Assembly (NCBI GenBank): GCA_023426345.1
Contig: JAFAAX010000115.1
Location: forward strand, 1 to 14,979
Reading direction: 5' to 3'
DNA length: 14,979 bases
Origin: Actinomycetes bacterium
GTDB taxonomy: Bacteria; Actinomycetota; Actinomycetes; Actinomycetales; Actinomycetaceae
In this document: one piece after another, positions 7,843 through 14,587 of the stretch
How positions within the stretch are numbered: the first letter of the stretch is position 1
Layout: every line of letters begins with the position of its first letter
The notes under the pieces: model-generated
Databases searched by the model: none
Told to the model about the DNA's origin: nothing
The model's input: only the letters and a program-made list of their open reading frames with translations
Translations under genes and position numbers: made by a program

Positions 7843-8862
7843 ATGTCCACCCCGAATCTGCCGTCCCGCCCGCCCGTGGACCACTCCGGGTCCCCGGACT
7901 CCACCCAAGCGGAAGCGGCGCCGGCGCCGGCGGCTCGCCCCGTCGGCCACGCCGGCACCCGCGTCGATGTCACCGAGCACCCGGCCGCCTCCGCGGGCGC
8001 CGCGGCCGCGCTGCTCGCCCTGGTCCTCATCCTGGCCGCCCTGGTCGGCGGCGCGATCGTCTTCATCCAGGGCTGCGTCGCGGCGGACGCCGGTGAGGAC
8101 GGCGGCGTCGCCCAGATCATCATCGGCATCATCCTGGTCCTGGTGGCCTGCCTGGCCTGCACGTCCCTGACCATCGTCAACCCCGGGCAGACGAAGGTCC
8201 GCCAGTTCCTCGGCCGCTACATCGGCACGGTTCGTCGCACGGGCCTCAGCCTGGTCCCGCCCCTGACCACGGGCAAGAAGGTCTCCGTCAAGGTCCACAA
8301 CTTCGAGACCAACGAACTGAAGGTCAACGACCTCGACGGCAACCCGATCAACATCGCGTCGATCGTCGTCTGGCAGGTGGCGGACACCGCGCGCGCGGTC
8401 TTCGCCATCGAGGACTACGAGGAGTTCATCAAGACGCAGTCCGAGGCGGCCCTGCGCCACGTCGCCACGACCCACCCCTACGACGAGCCCGGCCCCGGCG
8501 AGACCTCCCTGCGCGGCGCCACCGACCTGGTCTCCTCCGAGCTGGCCGTCGAGGTCGCCGAACGCGTGGCCCTGGCCGGCCTGGAGATCATCGAGGTCCG
8601 CATCTCGTCGCTCGCCTACGCCCCCGAGATCGCCCAGGCGATGCTCCAGCGCCAGCAGGCCGGCGCCGTCATCGCGGCGCGCGAGCAGATCGTCGAGGGA
8701 GCCGTCACCATGGTCGACCAGGCCCTCTCCCGCCTGGAGTCCGAGGAGATCGTGTCCTTCGACGACGAACGCAAGGCCCAGATGGTCTCCAACCTGCTCG
8801 TCGTCCTGTGCTCGGACCAGCGCACGACCCCGATCGTCAACGCGGGCTCGCTCTACGCGTGA
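7843..8862 (+). CDS. SPFH/band-7 (stomatin/prohibitin-like) membrane protein
   Basis: The protein has 339 residues. I chose the ATG at 7843, preceded by GAAGGAG with good spacing. The upstream in-frame start at 7732 would read through repeat copy B and the operator. A Pro/Ala-rich cytoplasmic tail (1-48) is followed by two hydrophobic segments (about 52-75 and 89-111). The band-7 domain then runs from SLTIVNPGQTKVRQFLGRY (108-126) through LDGNPINIASIVVWQVAD (164-181) to an Ala/Gln-rich helical region (about 255-300). SPFH proteins form membrane-associated oligomeric scaffolds. The exact role of this group is not established. There is no adjacent NfeD-type protease. A 13-nt gap to the RHH gene indicates one operon. 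Confidence 0.9.
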   Translation: MSTPNLPSRPPVDHSGSPDSTQAEAAPAPAARPVGHAGTRVDVTEHPAASAGAAAALLALVLILAALVGGAIVFIQGCVAADAGEDGGVAQIIIGIILVLVACLACTSLTIVNPGQTKVRQFLGRYIGTVRRTGLSLVPPLTTGKKVSVKVHNFETNELKVNDLDGNPINIASIVVWQVADTARAVFAIEDYEEFIKTQSEAALRHVATTHPYDEPGPGETSLRGATDLVSSELAVEVAERVALAGLEIIEVRISSLAYAPEIAQAMLQRQQAGAVIAAREQIVEGAVTMVDQALSRLESEEIVSFDDERKAQMVSNLLVVLCSDQRTTPIVNAGSLYA

Positions 8863-8875
8863 GCCCGTCGGTTCC

Positions 8876-9178
8876 ATGTCGTTCATTGACGAGGACGGCG
8901 CCGGCTCCGCCGGCGCTGGGCCCGCTGCGGGCTCGGCGGGAGGGTCCGGCGCGGTCCCGGCACGGGGGTCACGGTCCCGCAAGCAGGTGTTGCTCCGTCT
9001 GGACCCGAACGTGCACGCGGCGGTGGCGAAGTGGGCGGCCGACGACCTCAGGTCGGTCAACGCCCAGATCGAGGTGATCCTGCGCCGGGCGCTCAAGGAT
9101 GCCGGCCGCGACCCGCAAGCTGCCCCGATGCGGGGACGTGGCCGCCCCCGCACGGGTGGTGGCGGGCCGGAGACGTAG
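8876..9178 (+). CDS. Small ribbon-helix-helix (Arc/HicB-like) DNA-binding protein with AT-hook-like tail
   Basis: The protein has 100 residues. A Gly/Ala/Ser-rich N-terminus (9-32) precedes an RHH fold: strand KQVLLRLD (36-43), helix 1 (about 44-56), turn, helix 2 (about 59-74, SVNAQIEVILRRAL). The basic C-terminal tail contains RGRP (88-91) within RGRGRPR, the core of an AT-hook. RHH proteins bind DNA as dimers through the paired strands. The gene follows the SPFH gene by 13 nt, so it is probably a repressor co-transcribed with its target; such pairs recur in actinobacteria. There is no clear ribosome-binding site. A strong GC hairpin lies just inside the coding region. Some annotation calls such proteins HicB antitoxins, but no HicA toxin is present. 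Confidence 0.82.
   Translation: MSFIDEDGAGSAGAGPAAGSAGGSGAVPARGSRSRKQVLLRLDPNVHAAVAKWAADDLRSVNAQIEVILRRALKDAGRDPQAAPMRGRGRPRTGGGGPET
8897..8917 (+). other. Strong GC hairpin inside the start of the RHH gene
   Basis: An 8-bp perfect stem (GCGCCGGC at 8898-8905 with GCCGGCGC at 8909-8916) closes a TCC loop; a G-T pair extends it. A second smaller hairpin follows at 8920-8932. It begins 21 nt after the ATG and directly follows the string ATTGACGAGGACGGC, which also precedes a hairpin in the gene at 10936. It could attenuate RHH expression relative to SPFH. Confidence 0.45.
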
Positions 9179-9351
9179 CCGTCTCGCCACTGCTCCGCAG
9201 GATCCGGGTCAGAACATGAGGTGGGAACGCGGTGGTTGACGTTGCGACCTCAGTTTCCCGCCCTGCGCCCAGGAATCGTAGAGATCGAGGTTGTCAGTCC
9301 TCCATCACCCTGGGGAGCCCACGATGTGTGTTCCCGGAGCGATGTGGACAG

Positions 9352-9430
9352 CCGTTGTCGACGTGAGGAGCCGATACAGCCGCTCCCCACATCGACAACG
9401 GCCCCTCACGCCGACAACGGCTCCTCACGA
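9352..9430. repeat. Cluster of 19-bp repeats, inverted and tandem, upstream of purA
   Basis: The unit is CYCCYCACRYCGACAACGG. An inverted copy (R1) lies at 9352-9370. Direct copies lie at 9383-9401 (R2) and 9402-9420 (R3), abutting with a period of exactly 19. The first nine bases of a further copy stand at 9421-9429. A degenerate inverted copy (12 of 19) abuts R1 at 9333-9351. R1 can pair with R2 (17 of 19 pairs, 12-nt loop) or with R3, giving mutually exclusive hairpins. Confidence 0.75.
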
Positions 9431-9545
9431 TGAGGCGGAGAGGTGGGGAGCGCGAGAGCGCGACACAAGACATGTGCGTCGGGTCCGACCCCGCCGACAC
9501 CACGCGCCGCCGCGGACGCCCGCCCCTCCTCCGGGGCCCGCTCAG

Positions 9546-9551
9546 TAGACT
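9546..9551 (+). promoter_or_regulatory. Candidate -10 element (TAGACT) for purA
   Basis: TAGACT fits TANNNT and lies 82 nt before the purA ATG, which would leave a leader of about 75 nt. There is no recognisable -35 box. Confidence 0.4.
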
Positions 9552-9633
9552 TGCGCGGGGAGGCGGCCGCCATCCCCGCGTCGCCGCGACGGATGCCGCG
9601 GGCCGGCGCCGACTCCATCCGGGAGGATCACCC

Positions 9634-10917
9634 ATGCCAGCCGTCATCGTGCTCGGAGCCCAGTGGGGGGACGAGGGCAAGGGCAAGGCCATCGACCAGC
9701 TCGGCAGCCGCACCGACGTCGTCGTCAAGTACAACGGCGGCAACAACGCCGGGCACACCGTGGTCGTCGACGGCCAGACGTACGCCCTCCACCTGCTGCC
9801 GGCCGGCGTCCTCACCCCGGGCGTGACGCCCGTGATCGGCAACGGCGTCGTCGTCGACCTCGAGGTCCTCTTCCAGGAGATCGACCAGATCCAGGCGCGC
9901 GGCGTCGACTGCTCGCGCCTGCTGATCAGCTCCAACGCGCACATCATCGCCCCCTATGACCGCGTGATGGACCAGGCCGGGGAGGCCCGCGCCGGAGAGC
10001 GCCAGATCGGCACGACGGGACGCGGCATCGGCCCGACCTACGCGGACAAGGCCAATCGCGTCGGCCTGCGCATCCAGGACCTGTTCGCCCCCGGCATCCT
10101 GGCGGAGAAGGTCCGCGTCGCCCTGGCCGACAAGAACATCCTGCTGGCCGCCTACGGCCTGGACCCCATCGACCCGGAGGCCGTCACCGCCGAACTGCTG
10201 TCCTACGCCGATCGCGTCCGCCCGATGATCGCCGACGCCTCCCTGGTGGTCAACCGCGCTCTGGACCGGGGCCAGACCGTCCTGTTCGAGGGCGGCCAGG
10301 CCACCATGCTCGACATCGACCACGGCACGTACCCGTTCGTCACGTCGTCGAACCCGACGGCGGGCGGCGCCCTGACCGGCACGGGCGTGGGACCCACGCG
10401 CATCGACCGGGTGGTGGGCGTGACGAAGGCCTACACGACGCGCGTCGGCGAGGGGCCGTTCCCCACGGAGCTCACCGACCAGGTGGGCGACGTGTTGCGC
10501 GAGAAAGGCGGGGAGTACGGCGTCACCACGGGGCGCCCTCGTCGCACGGGCTGGTTCGACGCGGTGGTCGTCCGCTACGCCACCCGCGTCAACGGGCTGA
10601 CGGATATCTGCCTGACCAAGCTGGACGTGCTCACGGGCTACCCGACGATCCCCGTGTGCGTCGCCTACGAGGTCGACGGCGTCCGCACGGACGAGATGCC
10701 GCTGGACCAGGCCTCCTTCGGCCGCGCGGTCCCCGTCTACGAGGAGCTGCCCGGCTGGACGGAGGACATCCGCGGCGCCGCGTCCTTCGGGGACCTGCCC
10801 GCCAACGCCCGCGCCTACATCGACCGGCTGGAGGAGCTGTGCGGCTGCCGGGTGTCCTCGATCGGCGTGGGCCCCGGCCGCGAGGAGACCATCGTGCGCC
10901 ACCCCCTCCTGGGGTGA
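9634..10917 (+). CDS. purA: Adenylosuccinate synthetase
   Basis: This enzyme joins IMP and aspartate using GTP, the first committed step from IMP to AMP. It has 427 residues, the normal length. The N-terminal QWGDEGKGK (10-18) holds the catalytic aspartate D13, and NNAGHTVV (37-44) holds the catalytic histidine H41. TTGRGIGPTY (IMP-binding) and the C-terminal guanine-binding region with ICLTKLDVL are also present. The start is the ATG at 9634 with GGGAGG 7 nt upstream, which excludes longer in-frame starts. It is monocistronic or reads into the next operon, which begins 18 nt after the stop. No purine riboswitch was recognised. Confidence 0.97.
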   Translation: MPAVIVLGAQWGDEGKGKAIDQLGSRTDVVVKYNGGNNAGHTVVVDGQTYALHLLPAGVLTPGVTPVIGNGVVVDLEVLFQEIDQIQARGVDCSRLLISSNAHIIAPYDRVMDQAGEARAGERQIGTTGRGIGPTYADKANRVGLRIQDLFAPGILAEKVRVALADKNILLAAYGLDPIDPEAVTAELLSYADRVRPMIADASLVVNRALDRGQTVLFEGGQATMLDIDHGTYPFVTSSNPTAGGALTGTGVGPTRIDRVVGVTKAYTTRVGEGPFPTELTDQVGDVLREKGGEYGVTTGRPRRTGWFDAVVVRYATRVNGLTDICLTKLDVLTGYPTIPVCVAYEVDGVRTDEMPLDQASFGRAVPVYEELPGWTEDIRGAASFGDLPANARAYIDRLEELCGCRVSSIGVGPGREETIVRHPLLG

Positions 10918-10923
10918 GTGGGG

Positions 10924-10929
10924 AAGAAT
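10924..10929 (+). promoter_or_regulatory. Possible -10 element (AAGAAT) for the three-gene membrane operon
   Basis: AAGAAT, CGTCCC, then ATG (10936) repeats the 6-nt spacing of the leaderless starts, though the first base is A rather than T. The purine run GGGGAAG (10919-10925) lies too far from the ATG for a normal ribosome-binding site. Transcription may also continue from purA. Confidence 0.35.
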
Positions 10930-10935
10930 CGTCCC

Positions 10936-11856
10936 ATGTCGCCCACCATTGACGAGGACGGCTCCGCGCCTGACGGCGCGGAGCTGGCCGGTGCGCCCGG
11001 CGGAACCGCCGAGGGCGCGGCGTCGGGCGGGGGGCGTGTCGAGCCGGACCCGGCCACGGGAGCCCCGGCGGAGCCGGGGCCGCCCTCGCCAATGGCAATG
11101 GAGGAGCAAACGGGGGAGGAGAAGCCGGCCCCGCTGTGGCTGCGGGTCGTCAAGCTGTTCTCGGACCTGGTGAGTCCGACGAACGTCGCGATCGTGGCGG
11201 GCCTGGTCGTCATCGGGCTGACGGCCGCGTTCGGGGGCCTCGACGCGTCGGCGGAGGACCGTGAGGTGCTCCCCGTTGTCGCGGACGGCGAGGCCGCAGC
11301 GGCCGACCCCTTCACCCTGACCGTGGACCGCGCCTTCTGGTCCCCCGATGGCGGTGGATTGCTGGTGTGGTCCCCCGAGGGGACGGAGACGCTGGTGGTC
11401 CGCGCACACGTCGAGTCGTCGGCGGACAGCGCCGTGTCGGCGTTCGAGCTCCGACGCTCAGTCGGAGCGATCCTGCCGGGGGTCGACCCCGCCTCCGGGG
11501 GGACGACGGTGGGAACCGACGGCGCCGGCGAGATCGATCCGGCGGGAGGCCTCACAGAGGACGCCGAGTCCGGCGCCGGCTCGCCGGGCGGGGACGCCAC
11601 GGTCGGCCTCATGCCGACCTCGGTCTACCGGGCGGTGGACGGACAGCAGACCGGCGCCGTCCAGCCCGGGATGCCGCAGGACTACTGGCTGGTGTGGGAG
11701 CTTCCCGCCGACGTCGGCAGGCCCTCGGAGGTGCAGGTGGTCTACAGCGGGGCGACGTGGCGCGCCTCGTCCCTGGATGGCGGGTTCTACTGGGCGGATC
11801 GGACGGGCACGTCGACGCAGACCCTCGACGTCGAGCCGGACGGGGAGGCAGGCTGA
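10936..11856 (+). CDS. Single-pass membrane protein with extracytoplasmic beta-type domain, operon gene 1
   Basis: The protein has 306 residues and I do not recognise a named family. The cytoplasmic N-terminus (1-65) is rich in Gly, Ala, Pro and acidic residues. One membrane segment follows (about 82-101, after the basic stretch LWLRVVK), giving an inside-to-outside topology. The outer part (about 102-306) has alternating hydrophobic strands such as FTLTVDRAFW and ETLVVRAHVE. It ends in a segment with LQPGxP-like features (VQPGMPQDYWLVWELPA), resembling the immunoglobulin-like ectodomains grouped near DUF4352. A Gly/Ser/Asp-rich insertion splits it. There is no cysteine. I chose the ATG at 10936; the GTG at 10918 has no ribosome-binding site. 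One nucleotide separates its stop from the next ATG. Confidence 0.7.
   Translation: MSPTIDEDGSAPDGAELAGAPGGTAEGAASGGGRVEPDPATGAPAEPGPPSPMAMEEQTGEEKPAPLWLRVVKLFSDLVSPTNVAIVAGLVVIGLTAAFGGLDASAEDREVLPVVADGEAAAADPFTLTVDRAFWSPDGGGLLVWSPEGTETLVVRAHVESSADSAVSAFELRRSVGAILPGVDPASGGTTVGTDGAGEIDPAGGLTEDAESGAGSPGGDATVGLMPTSVYRAVDGQQTGAVQPGMPQDYWLVWELPADVGRPSEVQVVYSGATWRASSLDGGFYWADRTGTSTQTLDVEPDGEAG
10961..10984 (+). other. Perfect 10-bp hairpin at the start of operon gene 1
   Basis: GCTCCGCGCC (10961-10970) and GGCGCGGAGC (10975-10984) form a perfect stem with a TGAC loop, 25 nt after the ATG. It directly follows ATTGACGAGGACG, shared with the RHH gene start. Another perfect 8-bp hairpin (GCCCCGGC / GCCGGGGC, loop GGA) lies at 11062-11080. 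Both fall in the disordered N-terminal coding part. Confidence 0.45.
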
Positions 11857-11857
11857 G

Positions 11858-12448
11858 ATGCGCCGGTGGACCGTGTCCTCGACAGCCGTCACGGCCGTTC
11901 TCGTGCTGGCCGGCCTGTCCATCGGGTCATTCATCGACCGCCGCGTGCCCTCCTCCGACGACGTCCTGTCGGAGCCGTTCGTCCATCCGGTCGCGATGGG
12001 GGAGACGGCCCATCTGCGCACCGGCGAGCTCACCGCGGTGCGGGTCGAGACGGCGCGCACCGTCTCCGATGGATTCGCGACCCGGCACTCGACGGGAACG
12101 TGGGTGGTCGTCACGATGGACGTGATCGCATCGGGAGAGCAGCGCACATTCTCGGAGATGGAGATGCGCTCCACCTCGGGCCGCACCTACTCGGGCGGTG
12201 ACGTGGCGGCCTCCTGCGCCGCGGCGCAGCCGGACGTCCCGCTGGAGTGCAGCGTCGCCTTCGAGGTCGCGGACGAGGACGTCCCGGGTCTCGTCCTGGC
12301 GGTTCCCGCTGAGAGCCAACCGGGCTCCCCCGCAGACGACCTGGCGCTCATCGATCTGGGGATCGCCTCGGACGACCCGCTGGCCACGACGCCTCAGCCG
12401 GCCATCGACGTGGTCAACCTGGCGGTCCCGGGAACGGGGGCGCGATGA
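11858..12448 (+). CDS. Membrane-anchored or secreted protein with beta-type domain, operon gene 2
   Basis: The protein has 196 residues and no recognised name. An N-terminal hydrophobic segment (about 5-24) after MRRW acts as a signal anchor. The rest is predicted extracytoplasmic. TAVRVETARTV and GTWVVVTMDVIAS (79-92) are strand-rich and resemble DUF4352-like domains, in which a conserved WVVV-type strand is common. Cys120 and Cys131 may form a disulfide. The start is the ATG at 11858, with GGGGAGG 9 nt upstream. It begins one base after the previous stop, and its own stop overlaps gene 3 in ATGA. Several longer frames in this stretch are shadows. The arrangement implies co-translation of all three products. 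Confidence 0.72.
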   Translation: MRRWTVSSTAVTAVLVLAGLSIGSFIDRRVPSSDDVLSEPFVHPVAMGETAHLRTGELTAVRVETARTVSDGFATRHSTGTWVVVTMDVIASGEQRTFSEMEMRSTSGRTYSGGDVAASCAAAQPDVPLECSVAFEVADEDVPGLVLAVPAESQPGSPADDLALIDLGIASDDPLATTPQPAIDVVNLAVPGTGAR

Positions 12449-13161
12449 TCGATCCACAGATGACCGGCCCCGCCACGCCGGGCCGGGCGGAGGATGCGGG
12501 CGGCCGGTGGCGGAGCTGGGTCCGCGTGAACCGCTGGTACCTGGCCCTCCTGATCCCCGCGCTCGCCCTGGCGCTCGCGGCCAGCCTGTTCCGCACCCTC
12601 GACATCGCCCTGCCGTGGACGGCCCACCACGAGATCCGGGGCGAGACGTCCGCGACGCTGGGCACCGGCGAATCGTCGATCGTCTACCCGGACGACATGG
12701 ACGCCGGTGCCTTCGAGGCGACGTACACGCTGGTCGGCGTCGTCCCCGTCGACGGGTTCCAGTCTGCGCTCGGCGAGCAGATCGCCGCGATGCCGGGCGC
12801 CCGTCTGTGGAAGGTGACACTGGACGCGTCCGCGCCGCCGGACATGGTCCTCAGCGAGTGCGTCATCGAGCTCATCGGGCCCGATGGAGCCCGGTACGCG
12901 GGGGCCGGCGGGAAGATGGCCGATGGCCGTCCCACCGTCGACTGGTGGAGCGGAAAGTGCACGCCCGCGGACACCCCCGGTCCCTCTGGCGACTTCCCCG
13001 ATGAGAACTGGCAGGCCCCGGACGTCCCCCGGCCCCGGAACTTCCGCATCGACGTCGTCATCGCCGTGCCGACCACGGTGATCCCGACGGAGGTGCGGCT
13101 GGGAATCGGACAGGGGGGCGCGGAGCGCGGCACCTACTGGACGATTCCGACGGGCCTCTGA
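12445..13161 (+). CDS. Single-pass membrane protein with extracytoplasmic domain, operon gene 3
   Basis: The protein has 238 residues and no recognised name. A short cytoplasmic tail with basic and Trp residues (RWRSWVRVNRWY, 21-32) leads into one membrane segment (about 33-50). The outer domain has beta-type strands, including ARLWKVTLDAS (119-129) and VIELIGPDGARY (140-151). Two cysteines, C139 and C172, could pair. Topology matches gene 1 of the operon. The ATG overlaps the upstream stop by 4 nt (ATGA). Its 3' end overlaps by 28 bp the 3' end of the opposing polytopic membrane gene, with no room for a terminator. Confidence 0.72.
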   Translation: MIDPQMTGPATPGRAEDAGGRWRSWVRVNRWYLALLIPALALALAASLFRTLDIALPWTAHHEIRGETSATLGTGESSIVYPDDMDAGAFEATYTLVGVVPVDGFQSALGEQIAAMPGARLWKVTLDASAPPDMVLSECVIELIGPDGARYAGAGGKMADGRPTVDWWSGKCTPADTPGPSGDFPDENWQAPDVPRPRNFRIDVVIAVPTTVIPTEVRLGIGQGGAERGTYWTIPTGL

Positions 13162-14387
13162 CCGGGCGCGGCCTGCTCGCGCTGGCGCAGGACGATCGTG
13201 TTCACCGCGGAGGCCAGCAGGGCGACCATCATCACGGTGTAGACGCCGCGGGCCACCATGTCGACGGGGGAACTCAGGGCGTAGGCGACCAGGCGGGTCT
13301 GCGGGCCGATGAGGAGGCGCAGGACCTGGACCGTCAGCATGCGCACGTGGGACGCGGCGGCCAGCACGAGGCAGAGGAGCACCATGGGCAGGACACCGGC
13401 GACGGCGATTCGCCCGATGGCGGTGAGCGTGTTGCGGAAGGGGCTGACGACGGGCTCGACGACCTGGGCGGCAGCGCGGCGCATGGGCTGCGGGATGCGT
13501 CGGATGCGGGTCGTCATCTGCTCGGAGGTGGCGAGCGGCTTCGAGTCGGGCAACGACGTCCCATAGATCGTGGCGCCGAGGGCCATCCAGGCGACGGGGA
13601 CGATGACCAGGGATCCCATGGAGGACAGGATCGCGCCGACCTGGTCGATGCCGGTCTGGATGGCGGAGCCGACAGGCCCCAGCACGTCGAGGGCGCCGCG
13701 GAGCACCTGCCCGATCCGCACGATGGCCAACCGGGTCGACACCCAGGTTGTGAGGTGTTCCAGTTGCGAGGAGAGCCCCGTCGCGAGCGTCACCAGCCAC
13801 AGGGCCTCGAGGTACCCCGCGAAGCCGGCGATCCCGACGTTGCGGGCGCCCAGGTCGAAGCCCGCGATCACCTTGCGCAGGACCAGGGCGATGACGATGA
13901 CAGCCAGGTCGAGCGCCGGGTCGATGTTGCTGAAGCGGCCGAAGTCGGCGCTGAACCCCTCCGACATCCACTCGTCGGCGGTGGCGTCGTAGATGGCGGT
14001 TCGGGTGTCCGCCCGGAGCAGGCCCTGTGAGGCGTAGACGGCGAGGAACGGGACCAGGACCTGGACGGCGACCGTGAGGTCGGCGCGGAAGCGCCGGCGT
14101 GGCGCGTCCTGGCCCGTCGAGCCGGCCAGCGCCGGCAACGTCGGGGCGACGGCGCGGAGCATGAGCACCATGGCGATCAGCATCGACAGGGAGGCGAACG
14201 GGATGACGAGGGTCGCCGCCAACGAGGACTTCGCCGAGACGCGCACCGCCAGCCAGAGGAACCCGCCGCGGGCGGCCGCCCCGAACAGGTACAGCGCCGC
14301 GAGGGCCGGCCAATGGCGGGCGAGCACGCGCAGAGCGTCGCGGACGATGCGCCACAGGGAGCGTCCCGCCTCGGCCAGCATGTGCAT
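13134..14387 (-). CDS. Polytopic membrane protein of unknown function
   Basis: The 417-residue protein has about eight hydrophobic segments (roughly 27-50, 57-83, 104-124, 158-177, 188-207, 252-275, 324-346, 378-400). Between segments 6 and 7 lies a basic cytoplasmic-like loop (about 280-320). I do not recognise a transporter signature, and no ATPase domain is present or adjacent. The start is the first ATG at 14387 (a second is at 14381), standing 6 nt after TAGGAT, with no ribosome-binding site: probably leaderless. It faces the three-protein membrane operon and overlaps its end by 28 bp. This suggests, without proving, that the four genes are kept together for a common envelope function. 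Confidence 0.72.
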   Translation of the reverse strand: MHMLAEAGRSLWRIVRDALRVLARHWPALAALYLFGAAARGGFLWLAVRVSAKSSLAATLVIPFASLSMLIAMVLMLRAVAPTLPALAGSTGQDAPRRRFRADLTVAVQVLVPFLAVYASQGLLRADTRTAIYDATADEWMSEGFSADFGRFSNIDPALDLAVIVIALVLRKVIAGFDLGARNVGIAGFAGYLEALWLVTLATGLSSQLEHLTTWVSTRLAIVRIGQVLRGALDVLGPVGSAIQTGIDQVGAILSSMGSLVIVPVAWMALGATIYGTSLPDSKPLATSEQMTTRIRRIPQPMRRAAAQVVEPVVSPFRNTLTAIGRIAVAGVLPMVLLCLVLAAASHVRMLTVQVLRLLIGPQTRLVAYALSSPVDMVARGVYTVMMVALLASAVNTIVLRQREQAAPGQRPVGIVQ

Positions 14388-14393
14388 GGGGGA

Positions 14394-14399
14394 ATCCTA
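14394..14399 (-). promoter_or_regulatory. -10 element (TAGGAT) of the polytopic membrane gene, leaderless start
   Basis: Minus-strand order is TAGGAT, then TCCCCC, then ATG. The spacer is identical to that of the arsB-like gene. A dyad lies immediately upstream. Confidence 0.55.
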
Positions 14400-14402
14400 G
14401 GA

Positions 14403-14415
14403 AACGGGTCCCGTT
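14403..14415. promoter_or_regulatory. 13-bp palindrome next to the -10 of the polytopic membrane gene
   Basis: AACGGG and CCCGTT flank a single central base, a perfect dyad. It ends 3 bp upstream of the TAGGAT hexamer, in the -35/-10 spacer where a bound regulator would affect RNA polymerase. Confidence 0.45.
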
Positions 14416-14504
14416 CGCCGGGGCGGATGACGGGGACCGGGACGGGGCGGCTGCCGACACGCCCGGAGGGGATCGCCGCCCGCGGTCGGGGTGCGGCCGC
14501 ATGG

Positions 14505-14587
14505 GGCACCGACCCGGAAGCGCCTGTCGGCGCTAAGGCCGCTCGAAGCGGCATGTGTTGGAGCCCGGGGCTTACCGAGCCGGTGCC
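14505..14587 (-). ncRNA. Candidate small structured RNA, unidentified
   Basis: A 7-bp closing helix (GGCACCG / CGGTGCC, 14505-14511 with 14581-14587) encloses three hairpins: AGCGCC-TGTC-GGCGCT (14519-14534), GCCGCT-CGA-AGCGGC (14538-14552), and a short AGCC/GGCT stem (14562-14572). An inner CGG/CCG helix extends the closing stem. On the minus strand TATGCT (14594-14599) stands exactly 6 nt before the first base of the closing helix, so +1 would be the helix's 5' end. It fits no tRNA, SRP RNA or riboswitch that I can recognise. It could also be unstructured GC-rich DNA. Confidence 0.35.

Larger units (their letters stand above)
9179..9633. other. Gene-free region between the RHH gene and purA
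   Basis: I find no convincing coding frame here. Bases 9179-9330 show nothing I can name, apart from an isolated TTGACG (about 9236) without a matching -10. Bases 9333-9450 hold a cluster of 19-bp repeats in both orientations. Bases 9540-9633 hold the likely purA promoter and ribosome-binding site. Confidence 0.6.

Noticed and set aside
7796..7843. Leaderless start for the SPFH gene
   Set aside because: GAAGGAG lies at normal distance from the ATG, and the hexamer at the leaderless position is not TANNNT-like.
8876..9178. HicB antitoxin of a toxin-antitoxin pair
   Set aside because: No HicA-like or other toxin gene is adjacent. Only the RHH fold is shared.
9352..9430. CRISPR array
   Set aside because: The repeats abut without unique spacers and occur in both orientations, and no cas genes are visible.
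9628..11409. Long minus-strand frame of 593 codons antisense to purA
   Set aside because: The composition is typical of antisense frames in GC-rich genes, and purA on the other strand is certain.
12394..14502. Long minus-strand frame of 702 codons
   Set aside because: It is an out-of-frame shadow: Arg/Pro/Gly-rich, without domains, overlapping four well-supported genes or promoters.
14502..14587. tRNA gene on the minus strand (7-bp acceptor-like helix followed by CCA)
   Set aside because: There is no T-arm (GTTCGA) before the 3' helix, no D-arm and no anticodon arm in register.
14505..14587. SRP 4.5S RNA, suggested by CCGGAAG on the plus strand
   Set aside because: The conserved apical GGAA loop with its symmetric internal loop is absent, and the fold is multi-branched rather than a single long hairpin.
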